Source of the DNA: Nitratireductor aquibiodomus NL21 = JCM 21793 | GTDB lineage: Bacteria; Pseudomonadota; Alphaproteobacteria; Rhizobiales; Rhizobiaceae | NCBI RefSeq assembly: GCF_000615975.1 | Contig: NZ_BAMP01000017.1 | Location: 1 to 60,023, forward strand | Direction of reading: 5' to 3' | Length of the DNA stretch: 60,023 bases | In this document: positions 52,670 to 60,023 of the stretch, piece by piece | Layout: each line of letters starts with the position of its first letter | How positions within the stretch are numbered: position 1 is the stretch's first letter | Notes under the pieces: generated by a model | What the model was told of the DNA's origin: nothing | Database searches by the model: none | Seen by the model: the letters and a program-made list of their open reading frames with translations, nothing else | Translations under genes and position numbers: made by a program

Positions 52670-53761
52670 TCAGCGCATGCGAAAGTGCTTGGAGAGCTTC
52701 AGCGACTGGCCCTGATAGTTGGACTTCAGGTCTGCGCCGTAGAGCGCGCGGGGGCGTGAAAGCATCCGCTCGTAGACGAGACGGCCGACGATCTGGCCGT
52801 GTTCGAGAATGAACGGAACCTCGTGGCTGCGCACTTCCAGAACCGCACGGCTGCCGGTTCCGCCAGCGGACGAATGCCCGAAGCCGGGATCGAAAAAGCC
52901 CGCATAATGCACGCGGAACTCGCCCACCAGCGGATCGAAGGGCGTCATCTCGGCAGCGTGGTGCGGCGGCACATGCACCGCTTCCTGCGACACGAGAATA
53001 TAGAACTCGTCAGGATCGAGAATCAGGCCGCCCGCACCGTCGCCGGTCAGCGGCTCCCAGAAGTCCGCGATATCGTGCTGATCGCGCTGGTCCACGTCGA
53101 TGAGCGCCGTATGGTGTTTTGCGCGATACCCGATCAACCCGTTTTCGCCGCCGCTCAGATCCACCGAAAGCGCGATACCGCCGCCGGTGATGTTGGGCTC
53201 GTCCGAAGCGACAAGCGTCTCCCGCGCATGCAGGTCCGCCAGCGCGCTTTCATCGAGCAGCGCCTTGCCGGTGCGGAACCTTATCTGCGAAAGGCGTGAT
53301 CCGGTGCGCACGACGATCGGGAAGGTGCGCGGGCTCACCTCCATGTAGAGCGGACCGGAATAGCCGGCGGGGATCTTGTCGAACTCCTGCCCGTTGTCGG
53401 TCATCACACGGGTAAAGATATCGAGCCGGCCCGTCGAACTCTTGGGGTTGGCAGAGGCAGAGATGCCATCTGGCAGATCGAGCCCTTCCAGCAGCGGCAC
53501 GATGTAAACGCACCCGGTCTCCAGCACGGCGCCCTCGCCGAGCTGGATTTCGTGCAGCTTGAGTCTCTCGAGCTTTTCGGAAACGCGGTGGTTCGGCCCC
53601 GGCAGGAAGCTGGCGCGCACGCGATAGGCAATGGTGCCAAGCCTCAGATCGAGACTGGCCGGCTGAATCTGGTCGCCATCCAGCGGGCGGGCCGAGGCGA
53701 GCGCCCCATTGTCGAACAGTGCCGCAATGTCCTTGTCCGGCAGAATTCCCGCTTTTGCCAA
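52670..53761 (-). CDS. dcd: dCTP deaminase, long (double-domain) form
   Basis: A 363-residue 2'-deoxycytidine 5'-triphosphate deaminase. It is about twice the length of E. coli Dcd, as in Rhizobiales, with two dUTPase-like domains: IQPASLDLRLG in the first with KSSTGRLDIFTRV, and GFFDPGFGHSSAGGTGSRAVLEV in the second. It deaminates dCTP to dUTP for thymidylate synthesis. It converges with the ion channel gene and diverges from metZ. The ATG at 53761 opens the recognised domain. Confidence 0.92.
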   Translation of the reverse strand: MAKAGILPDKDIAALFDNGALASARPLDGDQIQPASLDLRLGTIAYRVRASFLPGPNHRVSEKLERLKLHEIQLGEGAVLETGCVYIVPLLEGLDLPDGISASANPKSSTGRLDIFTRVMTDNGQEFDKIPAGYSGPLYMEVSPRTFPIVVRTGSRLSQIRFRTGKALLDESALADLHARETLVASDEPNITGGGIALSVDLSGGENGLIGYRAKHHTALIDVDQRDQHDIADFWEPLTGDGAGGLILDPDEFYILVSQEAVHVPPHHAAEMTPFDPLVGEFRVHYAGFFDPGFGHSSAGGTGSRAVLEVRSHEVPFILEHGQIVGRLVYERMLSRPRALYGADLKSNYQGQSLKLSKHFRMR

Positions 53762-53851
53762 CGCCCCTCTCCTTGCACAGGGTTTGATTGAACGAGGTTT
53801 AGCGCCGCTTGTCGTTGACGCAAGGCGCCTGAAGGTCTAATGGACCTTTAT

Positions 53852-53904
53852 CCCGTGGTGATTTGGCCGGTCGGCTTGCAGCCACGTTAAAGAAGTCGCT
53901 AAAA
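53852..53904 (+). ncRNA. SAM-II riboswitch aptamer
   Basis: CCCGTGGTGATTTG, then GGCTTGCAGCCACG, TTAAAGAAGTCGCTAAA: this is the SAM-II pseudoknot consensus of alphaproteobacterial met genes. CGTGG (53854-53858) pairs with CCACG (53882-53886) to form P1, and the conserved GATTTG and GTCGCTAAA segments complete the pseudoknot. It senses S-adenosylmethionine and lies 69 bases before metZ, so it should repress methionine synthesis when SAM is high. Confidence 0.92.
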
Positions 53905-53956
53905 GGCCGCGCTCGATCACCGGACCGGCATGCGGCTTTTCGCGGCCGGTTTTTTT
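53905..53956 (+). terminator. Riboswitch expression platform: terminator with alternative pairing
   Basis: ACCGG-A-CCG (53919-53927) pairs with CGGCCGGT (53943-53950), then TTTTTTT: an intrinsic terminator before metZ. A competing perfect pair exists, GGCCGCG (53905-53911) with CGCGGCC (53941-53947), which would break the terminator. The first element directly abuts the aptamer 3' end, so SAM binding could switch between them (inference). Confidence 0.7.
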
Positions 53957-53972
53957 GTTGGGTGTAGAAGCG

Positions 53973-55163
53973 ATGACAGAGAATTCCGAGAACGACTGGA
54001 AAGCACAGACGGCGCTTGTTCATGGCGGGGTCACCCGCTCGCATTTTGGCGAAACCTCCGAAGCGATCTATCTGACGCAGGGTTTTGTCTATGACAGTGC
54101 GGAAGCTGCGGAAGCCCGCTTCAAGGGCGAGGAACCGGGCTTCGTCTATTCCCGCTATGCCAATCCGACCGTCGACATGTTCGAGCGCCGCATGTGCGCG
54201 CTGGAGGGCGCCGAAGAGGCGCGCGCCATGTCTTCCGGCATGGCCGCTGTCACCGCCGCGCTGCTTTGCTCGCTCAGGGCGGGCGATCATGTGGTGGCGG
54301 GCCGCGCGCTTTTCGGATCGTGCCGCTGGGTGGTTGAAACGCTGATGCCCCGCTACGGGATCGAGACAACGCTTGTCGACGGCGCGAAGCTTGAAAACTG
54401 GAAGGCCGCCGTGCGGCCGAACACGAAGCTTTTCTTCCTTGAAAGCCCCACCAACCCGACTCTGGAAGTGGCCGACATCGCCGGCGTAGCGGCCCTTGCC
54501 AACGAAGTTGGTGGGCGGCTTGTGGTCGACAACGTCTTCGCCACCCCCCTTCTGCAAAAGCCGCTTGAGCTCGGTGCGCATGTGGTCGTCTATTCCGCGA
54601 CCAAGCACATTGACGGTCAGGGCCGATGTCTGGGCGGTGTCGTCCTTTCGGACAGGGAGTGGATCGACGAGCAACTGCAGGACTTTTTCCGCCATACGGG
54701 GCCAAGCCTCTCGCCCTTCAATGCGTGGACTCTGCTCAAGGGGCTGGAAACGCTGCCGCTGCGCGTGCGCCAGCAGACCGAGAGCGCCGGCCGTATCGCC
54801 GATCTGCTCGCCGACCACCCCAAAGTCGCCCGCGTCATCTACCCGGGACGCGAGGATCACCCCCAGGCAGATATCATCGCCCGGCAGATGAAGGGCGGTT
54901 CGACCCTGATCTGCGCTGAACTGAAGGGTGGCAAGAAAGGCGCGTTCGCTTTTGAGAATGCTTTGAAAATCTTCCAGATTTCAAACAATCTGGGTGACGC
55001 CAAGAGCCTGATTACCCATCCTGCCACGACGACGCACAAGAATCTGTCTGACGAGGCACGCGCCGAGCTGGGCATCGGCGACGGCACGCTGCGCCTTTCG
55101 GTGGGTCTCGAGGACGGCGACGATCTTCTTGCCGACATAGAACGGGCGCTGGACGTGATCTGA
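53973..55163 (+). CDS. metZ: O-succinylhomoserine sulfhydrylase
   Basis: A 396-residue PLP enzyme that makes homocysteine from O-succinylhomoserine and sulfide, the transsulfuration-free route common in Alphaproteobacteria. MSSGMAAVTAALL binds PLP phosphate, VVDNVFATPLLQKPL carries the PLP Asp, and SATKHIDGQGRCLGG holds Schiff-base Lys211; HPATTTHKNLSDEARAELGI is typical of MetZ. The SAM-II riboswitch upstream supports the methionine-pathway assignment. I chose the ATG at 53973, just after AGAAG, over a six-codon longer frame that begins inside the terminator U-run. Confidence 0.93.
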   Translation: MTENSENDWKAQTALVHGGVTRSHFGETSEAIYLTQGFVYDSAEAAEARFKGEEPGFVYSRYANPTVDMFERRMCALEGAEEARAMSSGMAAVTAALLCSLRAGDHVVAGRALFGSCRWVVETLMPRYGIETTLVDGAKLENWKAAVRPNTKLFFLESPTNPTLEVADIAGVAALANEVGGRLVVDNVFATPLLQKPLELGAHVVVYSATKHIDGQGRCLGGVVLSDREWIDEQLQDFFRHTGPSLSPFNAWTLLKGLETLPLRVRQQTESAGRIADLLADHPKVARVIYPGREDHPQADIIARQMKGGSTLICAELKGGKKGAFAFENALKIFQISNNLGDAKSLITHPATTTHKNLSDEARAELGIGDGTLRLSVGLEDGDDLLADIERALDVI

Positions 55164-55170
55164 AGCGGGC

Positions 55171-55776
55171 TTAGCCGAACCGTCTGCCCGCCAGAACAAT
55201 GCGTGACACGGTGGTGTAGGCGGTCAGAACGGCAAACCCGTAGGCAAGAACCGGGAACCAGGACGGTAAGAGACACATGGCCACGAATACGGCCAGTGTC
55301 TCACTCGCTTCGGCCAGCCCGGTGGTGAAAAACAGCGATTTCTCACCGCGCGCATCGCTCTTGAGCCTGTGCTTTTCCGCCATGATCGCATAGGCGAGAA
55401 AGCTTGCCCCATTCACGTAGAACGCCAGCAACAGGACCGCGCCGGCGATTGCGTTGGCGCCGGGATCGGCAATGATGAAGCCGAGCGGCACGGCACCGTA
55501 AAAGGCGAAATCCAGAACGATATCGAGATACCCCCCGAAATCGGTCTTGCCGTGAATTCGGGCGATGGCTCCGTCCAGCCCATCGCATAAGCGGCTGGCC
55601 AGGATGAGGGCGAACCCGGCCCAGTAAGCCTGAAATGCAATGGCGGCAGCGGCGGCAAACCCCAGGACAAGCCCCGCATAGGTGACAGCGTTGGCGCGGA
55701 CCCCCGCTGCCGCAAGCTGCGCGGCCATGGCCGATAATCCGGGATCGATCTTTCGGTGTGCCCAACCGTCAAGCAT
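55171..55776 (-). CDS. CDP-alcohol phosphatidyltransferase family protein
   Basis: A 201-residue inner-membrane phospholipid-synthesis enzyme. The family motif D-G-x2-A-R-x8-G-x3-D-x3-D is intact in DGLDGAIARIHGKTDFGG and the following LDIVLD. About five hydrophobic segments. The acceptor alcohol (glycerol phosphate, inositol, other) cannot be told. It is convergent with metZ, with a 7-base gap. Confidence 0.9.
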   Translation of the reverse strand: MLDGWAHRKIDPGLSAMAAQLAAAGVRANAVTYAGLVLGFAAAAAIAFQAYWAGFALILASRLCDGLDGAIARIHGKTDFGGYLDIVLDFAFYGAVPLGFIIADPGANAIAGAVLLLAFYVNGASFLAYAIMAEKHRLKSDARGEKSLFFTTGLAEASETLAVFVAMCLLPSWFPVLAYGFAVLTAYTTVSRIVLAGRRFG

Positions 55777-55967
55777 GTTTCACCAGCACGTTGTCCTCAA
55801 TGCCCCATGCTTATCGCCATTCGACCTCTCATGCCGCTCACAATGGTGTCATGGGAGATCATTGAACCTCATACATGAACCGCCATCTCATCTCTGCTAT
55901 GCTCTTGATCTTTCACGGGAAGGGCCCATCCTTCCTGCGTTGAGTGCGCGCAAGGCGAGTTTGAACC

Positions 55968-56360
55968 ATGTACAGAGCCGTTACCCAGTCGATCGAAGTG
56001 AGCGCCGAACCCAGCTACCTGTCCGCGCAGTCGGACCCCGAAAACGGGCATTTCGTCTGGGCCTACCGGATCACGATCACGAACCATTCGCCCGAGACCG
56101 TGCAGCTCGTCGCGCGCTACTGGCATATCACCGACGAAACGGGACGGGTGCAGGAAGTGCGCGGAGAGGGTGTCGTGGGAGAACAGCCGGTGCTGCAGCC
56201 GGGCGACAGTTACACCTACACATCCGGCTGCCCGCTAACCGCCCCCTCGGGCATCATGGTCGGGCGCTATACGATGCGCGGGCCGCGCGGTGCGTTTTTT
56301 GACGTGGACATCCCGGCATTCTCGCTCGATCTGCCGGGTGCCGCCACGCGGATCAACTGA
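55968..56360 (+). CDS. apaG: ApaG protein
   Basis: A 130-residue FN3-like-fold protein. [40 protein letters not shown], the [14 protein letters not shown] glycine-rich loop, [12 protein letters not shown] and MVGRYTM are all ApaG hallmarks. Deletions in enterobacteria are linked to Co/Mg efflux; the biochemical role is unclear. It converges with hslO, overlapping by 8 bases. Confidence 0.94.
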   Translation: MYRAVTQSIEVSAEPSYLSAQSDPENGHFVWAYRITITNHSPETVQLVARYWHITDETGRVQEVRGEGVVGEQPVLQPGDSYTYTSGCPLTAPSGIMVGRYTMRGPRGAFFDVDIPAFSLDLPGAATRIN

Positions 56361-57354
56361 AATCGCCGGGATCGAACACGTATTCGGTCGAACAGAATTC
56401 GCAGGTGACGCGAATGACGCCATCCTCGATGCTGTCGGCCACCTCTTCCGGCGTGAACCCGTCCAGAACGGACCTGATCTTGTCGCGCGAGCACGAACAG
56501 TCGTCGCGCACGTCCGATCCCTCATAAACGCGCACGCCATGCTCATGAAAGAGACGGTAAAGCAGGCGCTCGGCGCCGACCGTGGGGTCAACCAGCTCGG
56601 TCATCTCCGCGGTGGCGAGCAGCATACGCGCTTCCTGCCAGGCGTCGTCTTCTGGATGGGTCGAGCCGTCGTGGTCCTCGTCGCCGTCGCCACCGGGAAG
56701 GTCGACGCCGCGCATGCGCTCTGGAGACCCCGGCAGAAACTGCAGAAGTAACCCGCCTGCACGCCAGTGTTCCTGCCCGCTCTCGCCCCCCGGAAGCACC
56801 ATCTTGGCAACGCCGAGACGCACCTCGGTCGGGATCTGCTCGGATTGACGGAAATAGGTGCGTGCCACTTCTTCGAGTGTGGTGCCGTCGAGCTGCACGA
56901 TGCCCTGATAGCGCTGCATGTCGGAGCCCTGATCAACCGTCAAAGCCAGAACGCCGGCGCCAAGCAGATCCTCGGGAGCGTCCCTGCCGGCGGCGATCGC
57001 TTCTTCAAGGCGCGCCTCGTCAAAGCGCGCATAGGCCCGCATGGAACTCGGCGTGGAGAAATCCGCCACCAGCATGTCGACCGGCCCGTCGGAGCGGGTC
57101 TGGACGATGAACTTGCCCTCGAATTTGAGCGAGCTTCCCAGAAGCACCGTCAGAACGATGACTTCGGCAAGCAGCCGCGCCACCGGTTCGGGATATGTGT
57201 GACGGGCAAGGATCTGGTCGAGCATGGGTCCAAGCTGGACCGCGCGACCGCGCACATCCAGCGGATCCACGTCGAACGGAACGACGTGATCGTCGCCGGC
57301 AAAGCCGAATTCGCCCAACTGCCTCGTTTCACTCGTCACCGGTTGAGACACCAT
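56353..57354 (-). CDS. hslO: Hsp33 redox-regulated chaperone
   Basis: A 333-residue cytosolic holdase activated by oxidative unfolding. The N-terminal substrate domain has [15 protein letters not shown] and [15 protein letters not shown]; the C-terminal zinc domain carries the CxC of DDCSCSRDK and the CxxC of CEFCSTEY, which hold zinc when reduced. The ATG at 57354 lies inside the argF 3' end (19-base overlap); a start 38 codons earlier would lie wholly in argF. Cotranscribed with argD and argF. Confidence 0.93.
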   Translation of the reverse strand: MVSQPVTSETRQLGEFGFAGDDHVVPFDVDPLDVRGRAVQLGPMLDQILARHTYPEPVARLLAEVIVLTVLLGSSLKFEGKFIVQTRSDGPVDMLVADFSTPSSMRAYARFDEARLEEAIAAGRDAPEDLLGAGVLALTVDQGSDMQRYQGIVQLDGTTLEEVARTYFRQSEQIPTEVRLGVAKMVLPGGESGQEHWRAGGLLLQFLPGSPERMRGVDLPGGDGDEDHDGSTHPEDDAWQEARMLLATAEMTELVDPTVGAERLLYRLFHEHGVRVYEGSDVRDDCSCSRDKIRSVLDGFTPEEVADSIEDGVIRVTCEFCSTEYVFDPGDFS

Positions 57355-58253
57355 GCAAGTACCGCTTTCTGCGCATGCAGACGGTTTTCCGCCTCGTCGA
57401 ACACCACCGAGTGCGGCCCGTCGATAACCTCGTCCGTCACTTCCTCGCCGCGATGCGCGGGCAGGCAATGCATGAACAGCGCATCGGATTTCGCGTGCTT
57501 CATCAGCGCCTCATTCACCTGGAAGGGCTTGAACACGTTATCGCCGCGCGCGCGATGCTCCTGTCCCATCGATACCCAGGTGTCGGTCACGACGCAGTCG
57601 GCATCGGCCACCGCTTCCTCGGCGGTTTTCGTGAAAGTCACCCGGCCGCCATTGGCGCGCGCCCAGTCGACATATTTTTCCATCGGCTCACTACCTGGAG
57701 GGACGGCGATGTTAAGCCGAAACTCCATGCGGGCCGAGGCTTCGATCAGCGAGTGCAGCACATTGTTGCCGTCACCCGTCCAGGCAAACAGCCTGTCCCT
57801 GACGGGACCGCGATGCTCCTCGAAAGTCAGGATATCGGCCATGATCTGGCAGGGGTGCGTGTCGTCGGTCAGGCCGTTGATCACCGGAACGGTGGCGTTT
57901 TCCGCCAGCTCGACAAGACGCTCATGGGCTGTCGTGCGGATCATGATCGCGTCTACATAGCGCGACAGCACCTTTGCCGTATCGGCAATGGTCTCGGAAC
58001 GGCCGAGCTGCATTTCCGCGCCCGTGAGCATGATCGTCTCACCGCCAAGCTGGCGCATGCCGACATCAAAGGAAACGCGGGTACGGGTCGACGGCTTGTC
58101 GAAGATCATCGCCAGCGCCTTGCCCTCGAACGGCTTTTCACGCTCACCGGCTTTCAGGCGTTCCTTGCGCGCCCGCGCATCGTCGAGCATGAAGCGCAGG
58201 TCCTGCGGATCAACGGTCGAAAGATCAATGAAATGGCGCAGACCGCTGGCCAT
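57336..58253 (-). CDS. argF: Ornithine carbamoyltransferase
   Basis: A 305-residue enzyme making citrulline from ornithine and carbamoyl phosphate in arginine synthesis. Motifs: carbamoyl-phosphate site [24 protein letters not shown], ornithine site DTWVSMGQE, and [12 protein letters not shown]. The ATG at 58253 follows AGGGAGACGGGC, 19 bases after argD, and reads [11 protein letters not shown]; a nine-codon longer frame starts inside the argD 3' end. Confidence 0.95.
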   Translation of the reverse strand: MASGLRHFIDLSTVDPQDLRFMLDDARARKERLKAGEREKPFEGKALAMIFDKPSTRTRVSFDVGMRQLGGETIMLTGAEMQLGRSETIADTAKVLSRYVDAIMIRTTAHERLVELAENATVPVINGLTDDTHPCQIMADILTFEEHRGPVRDRLFAWTGDGNNVLHSLIEASARMEFRLNIAVPPGSEPMEKYVDWARANGGRVTFTKTAEEAVADADCVVTDTWVSMGQEHRARGDNVFKPFQVNEALMKHAKSDALFMHCLPAHRGEEVTDEVIDGPHSVVFDEAENRLHAQKAVLAWCLNR

Positions 58254-58272
58254 GCCCGTCTCCCTGGTTTTC

Positions 58273-59466
58273 TCAAGCATCGGCTTTTTCGGTCGCCCTG
58301 ACCGCAGCGGCGGCGTCGTGAATGCGCTTCACTGCCTCGCGGATCTCATCCTCGGTGATGATCAGGGGCGGAAGAAGGCGCAGCACATTGTCGCCGGCCG
58401 GCACGACAAGCATCTTCTGGTCGCGCAGCGCTTCCAGCAGGCGCAGGTTCTGCACTCTGCACTTGATGCCCAGCATAAGGCCCTCGCCGCGGACACCTTC
58501 AACAATATCCGGGAACTCGTCCGCAACGGCAGCCAGGCTCTGTTTGAACAGCAGACCCTTCTTGCTGATGCTTTCCATGAAGCCGTCTTCCAGCACGACA
58601 TCCAGCACGGCATTGCCCACGGCCATCGCAAGCGGGTTGCCGCCAAAGGTCGTACCATGGGTGCCCGGGGTCATGCCCTTGGCCGCTTCCGCCGTTGCCA
58701 GACAGGCGCCCAGCGGAAAGCCGCCGCCAATGCCCTTCGCCACAGCCATCAGATCCGGTGTGATCTCGGCCCATTCATGCGCAAACAGCTTGCCCGTGCG
58801 CCCGACGCCGCTCTGAACTTCATCGAGAATGAGCAGCAGACCATGCCTGTCGCACAATTCCCGCAGACGCCGCAGCGATGCGTTGGGGATCGGGCGAACG
58901 CCGCCCTCGCCCTGGATCGGCTCAACCAGGATGGCCGCGGTCTCCGGGTCTATGGTTTTCAGAAGCGCTTCCGTATCGTCGAACGGCACCTGGTCGAAAC
59001 CCTCGACCTTCGGGCCAAAGCCCTCAAGATACTTGGCCTGTCCGCCGGCAGCGATCGTTGCCAGCGTACGACCGTGGAACGCACCCTCAAACGTGATGAC
59101 GCGGTAACGCTCCGGGTGCCCGTTGACGTGGTGATAGCGCCGTGCGGTCTTGATGGCGCACTCCAGCGCCTCGGCGCCGGAATTGGTGAAGAACACTTTG
59201 TCGGCAAAGCTGTTTTCGGCCAGCCGCTCGCCGAGCCGGGCCTGGCCGGGAATCTCATAGACGTTGGAGACATGCCACAGTTTGCCGGCCTGCTCCGTCA
59301 GCGCGGCAACAAGATGCGGATGGGCATGGCCCAGCGAATTGACTGCGATGCCGGCGGCGAAATCCAGATAACGATCGCCGTCGGCAGTCTCTATCCAGCA
59401 CCCTTCGCCCCGCTCAAACGCGAGAGGTTGACGAGCATAAGTTCCATAAAGCGCAGATTCACGCAT
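58273..59466 (-). CDS. argD: Acetylornithine aminotransferase
   Basis: A 397-residue class-III PLP transaminase of arginine synthesis, starting [35 protein letters not shown], the PLP-phosphate stretch [51 protein letters not shown] and the PLP-lysine [15 protein letters not shown] are all present. The frame continues 48 codons upstream without family similarity, so I use the ATG at 59466. First gene of argD-argF-hslO. Confidence 0.95.
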   Translation of the reverse strand: MRESALYGTYARQPLAFERGEGCWIETADGDRYLDFAAGIAVNSLGHAHPHLVAALTEQAGKLWHVSNVYEIPGQARLGERLAENSFADKVFFTNSGAEALECAIKTARRYHHVNGHPERYRVITFEGAFHGRTLATIAAGGQAKYLEGFGPKVEGFDQVPFDDTEALLKTIDPETAAILVEPIQGEGGVRPIPNASLRRLRELCDRHGLLLILDEVQSGVGRTGKLFAHEWAEITPDLMAVAKGIGGGFPLGACLATAEAAKGMTPGTHGTTFGGNPLAMAVGNAVLDVVLEDGFMESISKKGLLFKQSLAAVADEFPDIVEGVRGEGLMLGIKCRVQNLRLLEALRDQKMLVVPAGDNVLRLLPPLIITEDEIREAVKRIHDAAAAVRATEKADA

Positions 59467-59540
59467 CCACACGGTCTCCGCTGAGCCTGAGATTGGTTTT
59501 CGCCCCGCACAGCGACGGGTACGAAAGAATGAAATCAAAA

Positions 59541-59559
59541 TGCCGCCCAAGGGGCGGCA
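59541..59559 (-). terminator. Terminator-like hairpin in the argD leader
   Basis: On the minus strand, TGCCGCCC and GGGCGGCA pair perfectly over a 3-base loop, followed by TTTTGATTT. It sits about 75 bases before the argD start, so it could act as an attenuator of the arginine operon, or end a short upstream transcript. Confidence 0.5.
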
Positions 59560-59803
59560 CTCGTGAGATTTATCGGTTGTTTCCGCTTGCCTGTCAACGC
59601 ACGCAGGCACGACAGCTCAGTGACAGCAAAAAACAGCAAATTGGGGAAAACCCCAAAAACCGAATCAGCTTACGGTAAGGACTCTTGTCACGGAGTCTGC
59701 CGATAAGGTAGTTTCAGCCCAAGCAAAAAGACTACATTTTGTGCGGCGGACCACACCTACCATGATTATATGGTGCTCCCTCGGCTTTGGCTGAGCGGGA
59801 ATG

Positions 59804-59814
59804 GATTCGGATTC
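59804..59814 (+). promoter_or_regulatory. Tandem GATTC (CcrM methylation) sites upstream of gcrA
   Basis: GATTCGGATTC places two GANTC sites six bases apart, 27 bases before the gcrA start. GANTC is methylated by CcrM and read by GcrA in Alphaproteobacteria, so methylation-dependent gcrA control is plausible (inference). Confidence 0.5.
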
Positions 59815-59840
59815 CGCACGCTGGACAGGAGCGTGTCCCG

Positions 59841-60023
59841 ATGAACTGGACTGACGAAAGAGTCGAAACCTTAAAGAAACTGTGGGCGGAAGGCCTGAGC
59901 GCGAGCCAGATCGCAGCTCAGCTTGGCGGCGTCAGCCGCAACGCCGTTATAGGCAAGGTCCACCGCCTCAAGCTGTCCAGCCGTGGCCGCGCGACGAGCC
60001 CGCGCACCCGCCAGAAAAAGGCG
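59841..60023 (+). CDS. gcrA: GcrA cell cycle regulator (3' end outside the window)
   Basis: The first 61 codons of a GcrA homologue: MNWTDERVETLKKLWAEGLS, SASQIAAQLGGVSRNAVIGK and VHRLKLSSRGR form the helix-turn-helix that binds sigma70 and methylated GANTC promoters. The gene runs off the right edge, so its C-terminus is not visible. GcrA is an alphaproteobacterial cell-cycle factor and supports the taxonomic placement. Confidence 0.93.
   Translation, partial: MNWTDERVETLKKLWAEGLSASQIAAQLGGVSRNAVIGKVHRLKLSSRGRATSPRTRQKKA

Larger units (their letters stand above)
59467..59840. other. Divergent region between argD and gcrA
   Basis: About 375 bases with no coding frame. It contains a leader hairpin before argD (59541-59559, minus strand) and paired GATTC sites before gcrA (59804-59814). 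A purine-rich AAAACCCCAAAAACC tract lies around 59645-59660. Promoters of both genes must lie here. Confidence 0.5.

Noticed and set aside
1-60023. tRNA, rRNA, CRISPR arrays, prophage or plasmid replication genes
   Set aside because: No cloverleaf-like T-arm sequences, no regularly spaced repeats outside the autotransporter, and no phage or replication proteins were seen by eye; a covariance-model scan would be needed to exclude small RNAs.

Overview
The window looks like a chromosomal segment of a high-GC alphaproteobacterium, most likely a member of the Hyphomicrobiales (Rhizobiales). The signs are a GcrA cell-cycle regulator gene at the right edge with tandem CcrM-type GATTC sites upstream, a SAM-II riboswitch in front of metZ, a double-length dCTP deaminase, and a gcrA / argD-argF-hslO / apaG neighbourhood. 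No rRNA, tRNA, CRISPR array, prophage or intact insertion sequence was seen.

Layout. (1) 0.1-9.7 kb: a GntR-type regulator and an acetyl-hydrolase-type esterase diverge from a catabolic operon holding an alpha/beta hydrolase, a C45 (penicillin acyltransferase-like) autoproteolytic hydrolase, a Dpp/Opp-type peptide ABC transporter and a PaiB-type flavoprotein. (2) 10.2-20.8 kb: a ten-gene carbohydrate operon with a DeoR regulator, a BtpA/SgcQ protein, an M42 metallopeptidase-like protein, an FGGY kinase, DhaK and DhaL, and a ribose-type ABC transporter with two permease genes. Its DeoR + BtpA + M42 combination recalls the orphan E. coli sgc operon, with an ABC transporter in place of the PTS. 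(3) 21.0-27.3 kb: a GntR regulator, a cystathionine-lyase-like PLP enzyme and a CUT1 (Ugp/Mal-type) sugar ABC transporter in one operon. (4) 27.6-29.4 kb: an AhpD-like protein and deoB. (5) 29.8-37.0 kb: an amide-utilisation operon (formamidase, AmiS/UreI-type channel, FmdB zinc ribbon) next to an unusual signalling set: an 884-residue fusion of an NCS1-type transporter with a Cys-rich module and a histidine kinase, a REC-histidine kinase hybrid, and an OmpR-type response regulator. (6) 37.1-47.6 kb: a surface-structure block with a Csu-type (spore coat U) chaperone-usher pilus operon, a LuxR-type regulator and a large autotransporter with 50-residue repeats. (7) 46.3-51.7 kb: an AraC regulator, a TonB-dependent receptor and a Tat-exported PhoX phosphatase with a candidate Pho box. 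(8) 51.9-60.0 kb: housekeeping genes (voltage-gated Na+ channel-like protein, dcd, metZ, CDP-alcohol phosphatidyltransferase, apaG, hslO, argF, argD, gcrA).

Elements 1, 2, 3 and 5 each pair import with catabolism under a local regulator, as expected of a metabolically versatile soil, rhizosphere or marine bacterium. The most unusual system is the transporter-kinase fusion beside the formamidase operon; the sgc-like ABC/kinase operon is second.

Quality caveat: at least eleven otherwise intact genes carry a frameshift at a short homopolymer. Every one is repaired by restoring one base (two in one case), nearly always G or C. This looks like sequencing or assembly undercalling rather than gene decay. 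I annotate these genes over their full span and give the position of each break.
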